NCBI GenBank assembly: GCA_009840065.1
Contig: VXON01000068.1
Location: 1-5,554, forward strand
Direction of reading: 5' to 3'
Length of the DNA: 5,554 bases
From: Cenarchaeum sp. SB0662_bin_33
Lineage (GTDB): Archaea; Thermoproteota; Nitrososphaeria; Nitrososphaerales; Nitrosopumilaceae
Position 1 is the first letter of the stretch. The number at the start of each line of letters is the position of its first letter. Of the stretch, positions 5,459 through 5,554 are shown one piece after another. The position numbers and the translations under genes were made by a program. The notes under the pieces were generated by a model. It made no database searches. It was not told where the DNA came from and saw nothing but the letters and a program-made list of their open reading frames with translations.

Positions 5459-5554
5459 ATGATTAACGAATTTGAATTTGCAGACATAGATTGGTCAAGC
5501 CAAGACATCAATAAAGTTGTAGATTTCTTCACTAAAAAATTCAATATACAAGAA
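5459..5554 (+). CDS. IS66-family transposase, N-terminal fragment cut by the window edge
   Basis: ATG 5459 opens a frame of 32 codons that runs off the window (MINEFEFADIDWSSQDINKV, then a second FF-KKF block). By hand alignment, 19 of 32 residues are identical to the first 32 residues of the complete IS66 transposase, and most of the rest are conservative changes (V/I, D/E, S/T). The two genes are therefore relatives within the family, not recent copies. The visible part covers only the N-terminal conserved patch, before the coiled coil; whether the gene is intact is unknown. No Shine-Dalgarno site is seen; a TATA box lies 26 nt upstream. It is more AT-rich than the complete element. Confidence 0.82.
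   Translation, partial: MINEFEFADIDWSSQDINKVVDFFTKKFNIQE

Larger units (their letters stand above)
5380..5554 (+). mobile_element. second, divergent IS66-family element (5' part only, runs off the window)
   Basis: The sequence at 5380 starts GTAACATCTC, identical to the transposase-proximal end of the complete element (reverse strand from 4617). The next parts differ, but TTTGGTTATAT (5420-5430) and the start of the transposase are again shared. The leader before the ATG is 79 bp, against 56 bp in the complete element. The orientation is opposite to the first element, so the two face each other by their upstream ends. The far end and the integrity of the element cannot be seen. Confidence 0.75.

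Noticed and set aside
1..5554. CRISPR array, defence island or prophage module
   Set aside because: No array of spaced direct repeats, cas genes, integrase or phage structural genes are present; the accessory content is insertion-sequence material only.

Overview
The window most likely comes from an ammonia-oxidising archaeon (Nitrososphaerota/Thaumarchaeota, Nitrosopumilus- or Cenarchaeum-like). The strongest evidence is the type of blue-copper domain in the first gene. It combines a GSSxPGCExTNxC segment, an AAHTVTSG copper loop and a YFCxVHPWM ligand loop, and I recognise this combination from plastocyanin-like proteins of that phylum. TATA-like boxes centred about 26 nt upstream of several start codons, without Shine-Dalgarno sites, also fit archaeal leaderless transcription. 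The phylum is an inference from family knowledge, not from a search.

Region 1 (1-2146) holds a promoter region and one large plus-strand gene for an exported multidomain protein. The domains run: signal peptide or anchor, two cupredoxin domains encoded by a nearly perfect 369-bp tandem duplication, a PsbP/Mog1-like domain, and a C-terminal transglutaminase-like (papain-fold) domain with Cys and His in place. The gene appears intact.

Region 2 (2181-3010) is the 5' half of a TnpB (IS200/IS605- or IS607-type OrfB) gene. It is dead in three ways: a frameshift near 2439-2466, an Asp-to-Asn change at the first RuvC catalytic position, and loss of the 3' half at the point where another element inserted.

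Region 3 (3011-4617, minus strand) is a complete IS66-family insertion sequence with one transposase gene (tnpC type). It has imperfect 26-bp terminal inverted repeats starting GTAACA and is flanked by CAAAT on both sides. The TAA inside its GTAAC terminus supplies the stop codon that ends the TnpB remnant.

Region 4 (4618-5379) lies between two IS66-type ends. It carries a small minus-strand locus of two overlapping short reading frames, the second a coiled coil with a very basic tail. TATA-like boxes stand at leaderless spacing before each frame, and a stem-loop abuts the last stop codon. A 7-bp tandem repeat at the overlap suggests either a recently frameshifted single gene or a true overlapping pair. 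I do not recognise the product.

Region 5 (5380-5554) is the first 175 bp of a second, divergent IS66-family element in the opposite orientation. It has the same GTAACATCTC end and the first 32 codons of its transposase. The window is therefore one host gene followed by a nest of mobile elements, with an unexplained small locus between two head-to-head IS66 relatives.
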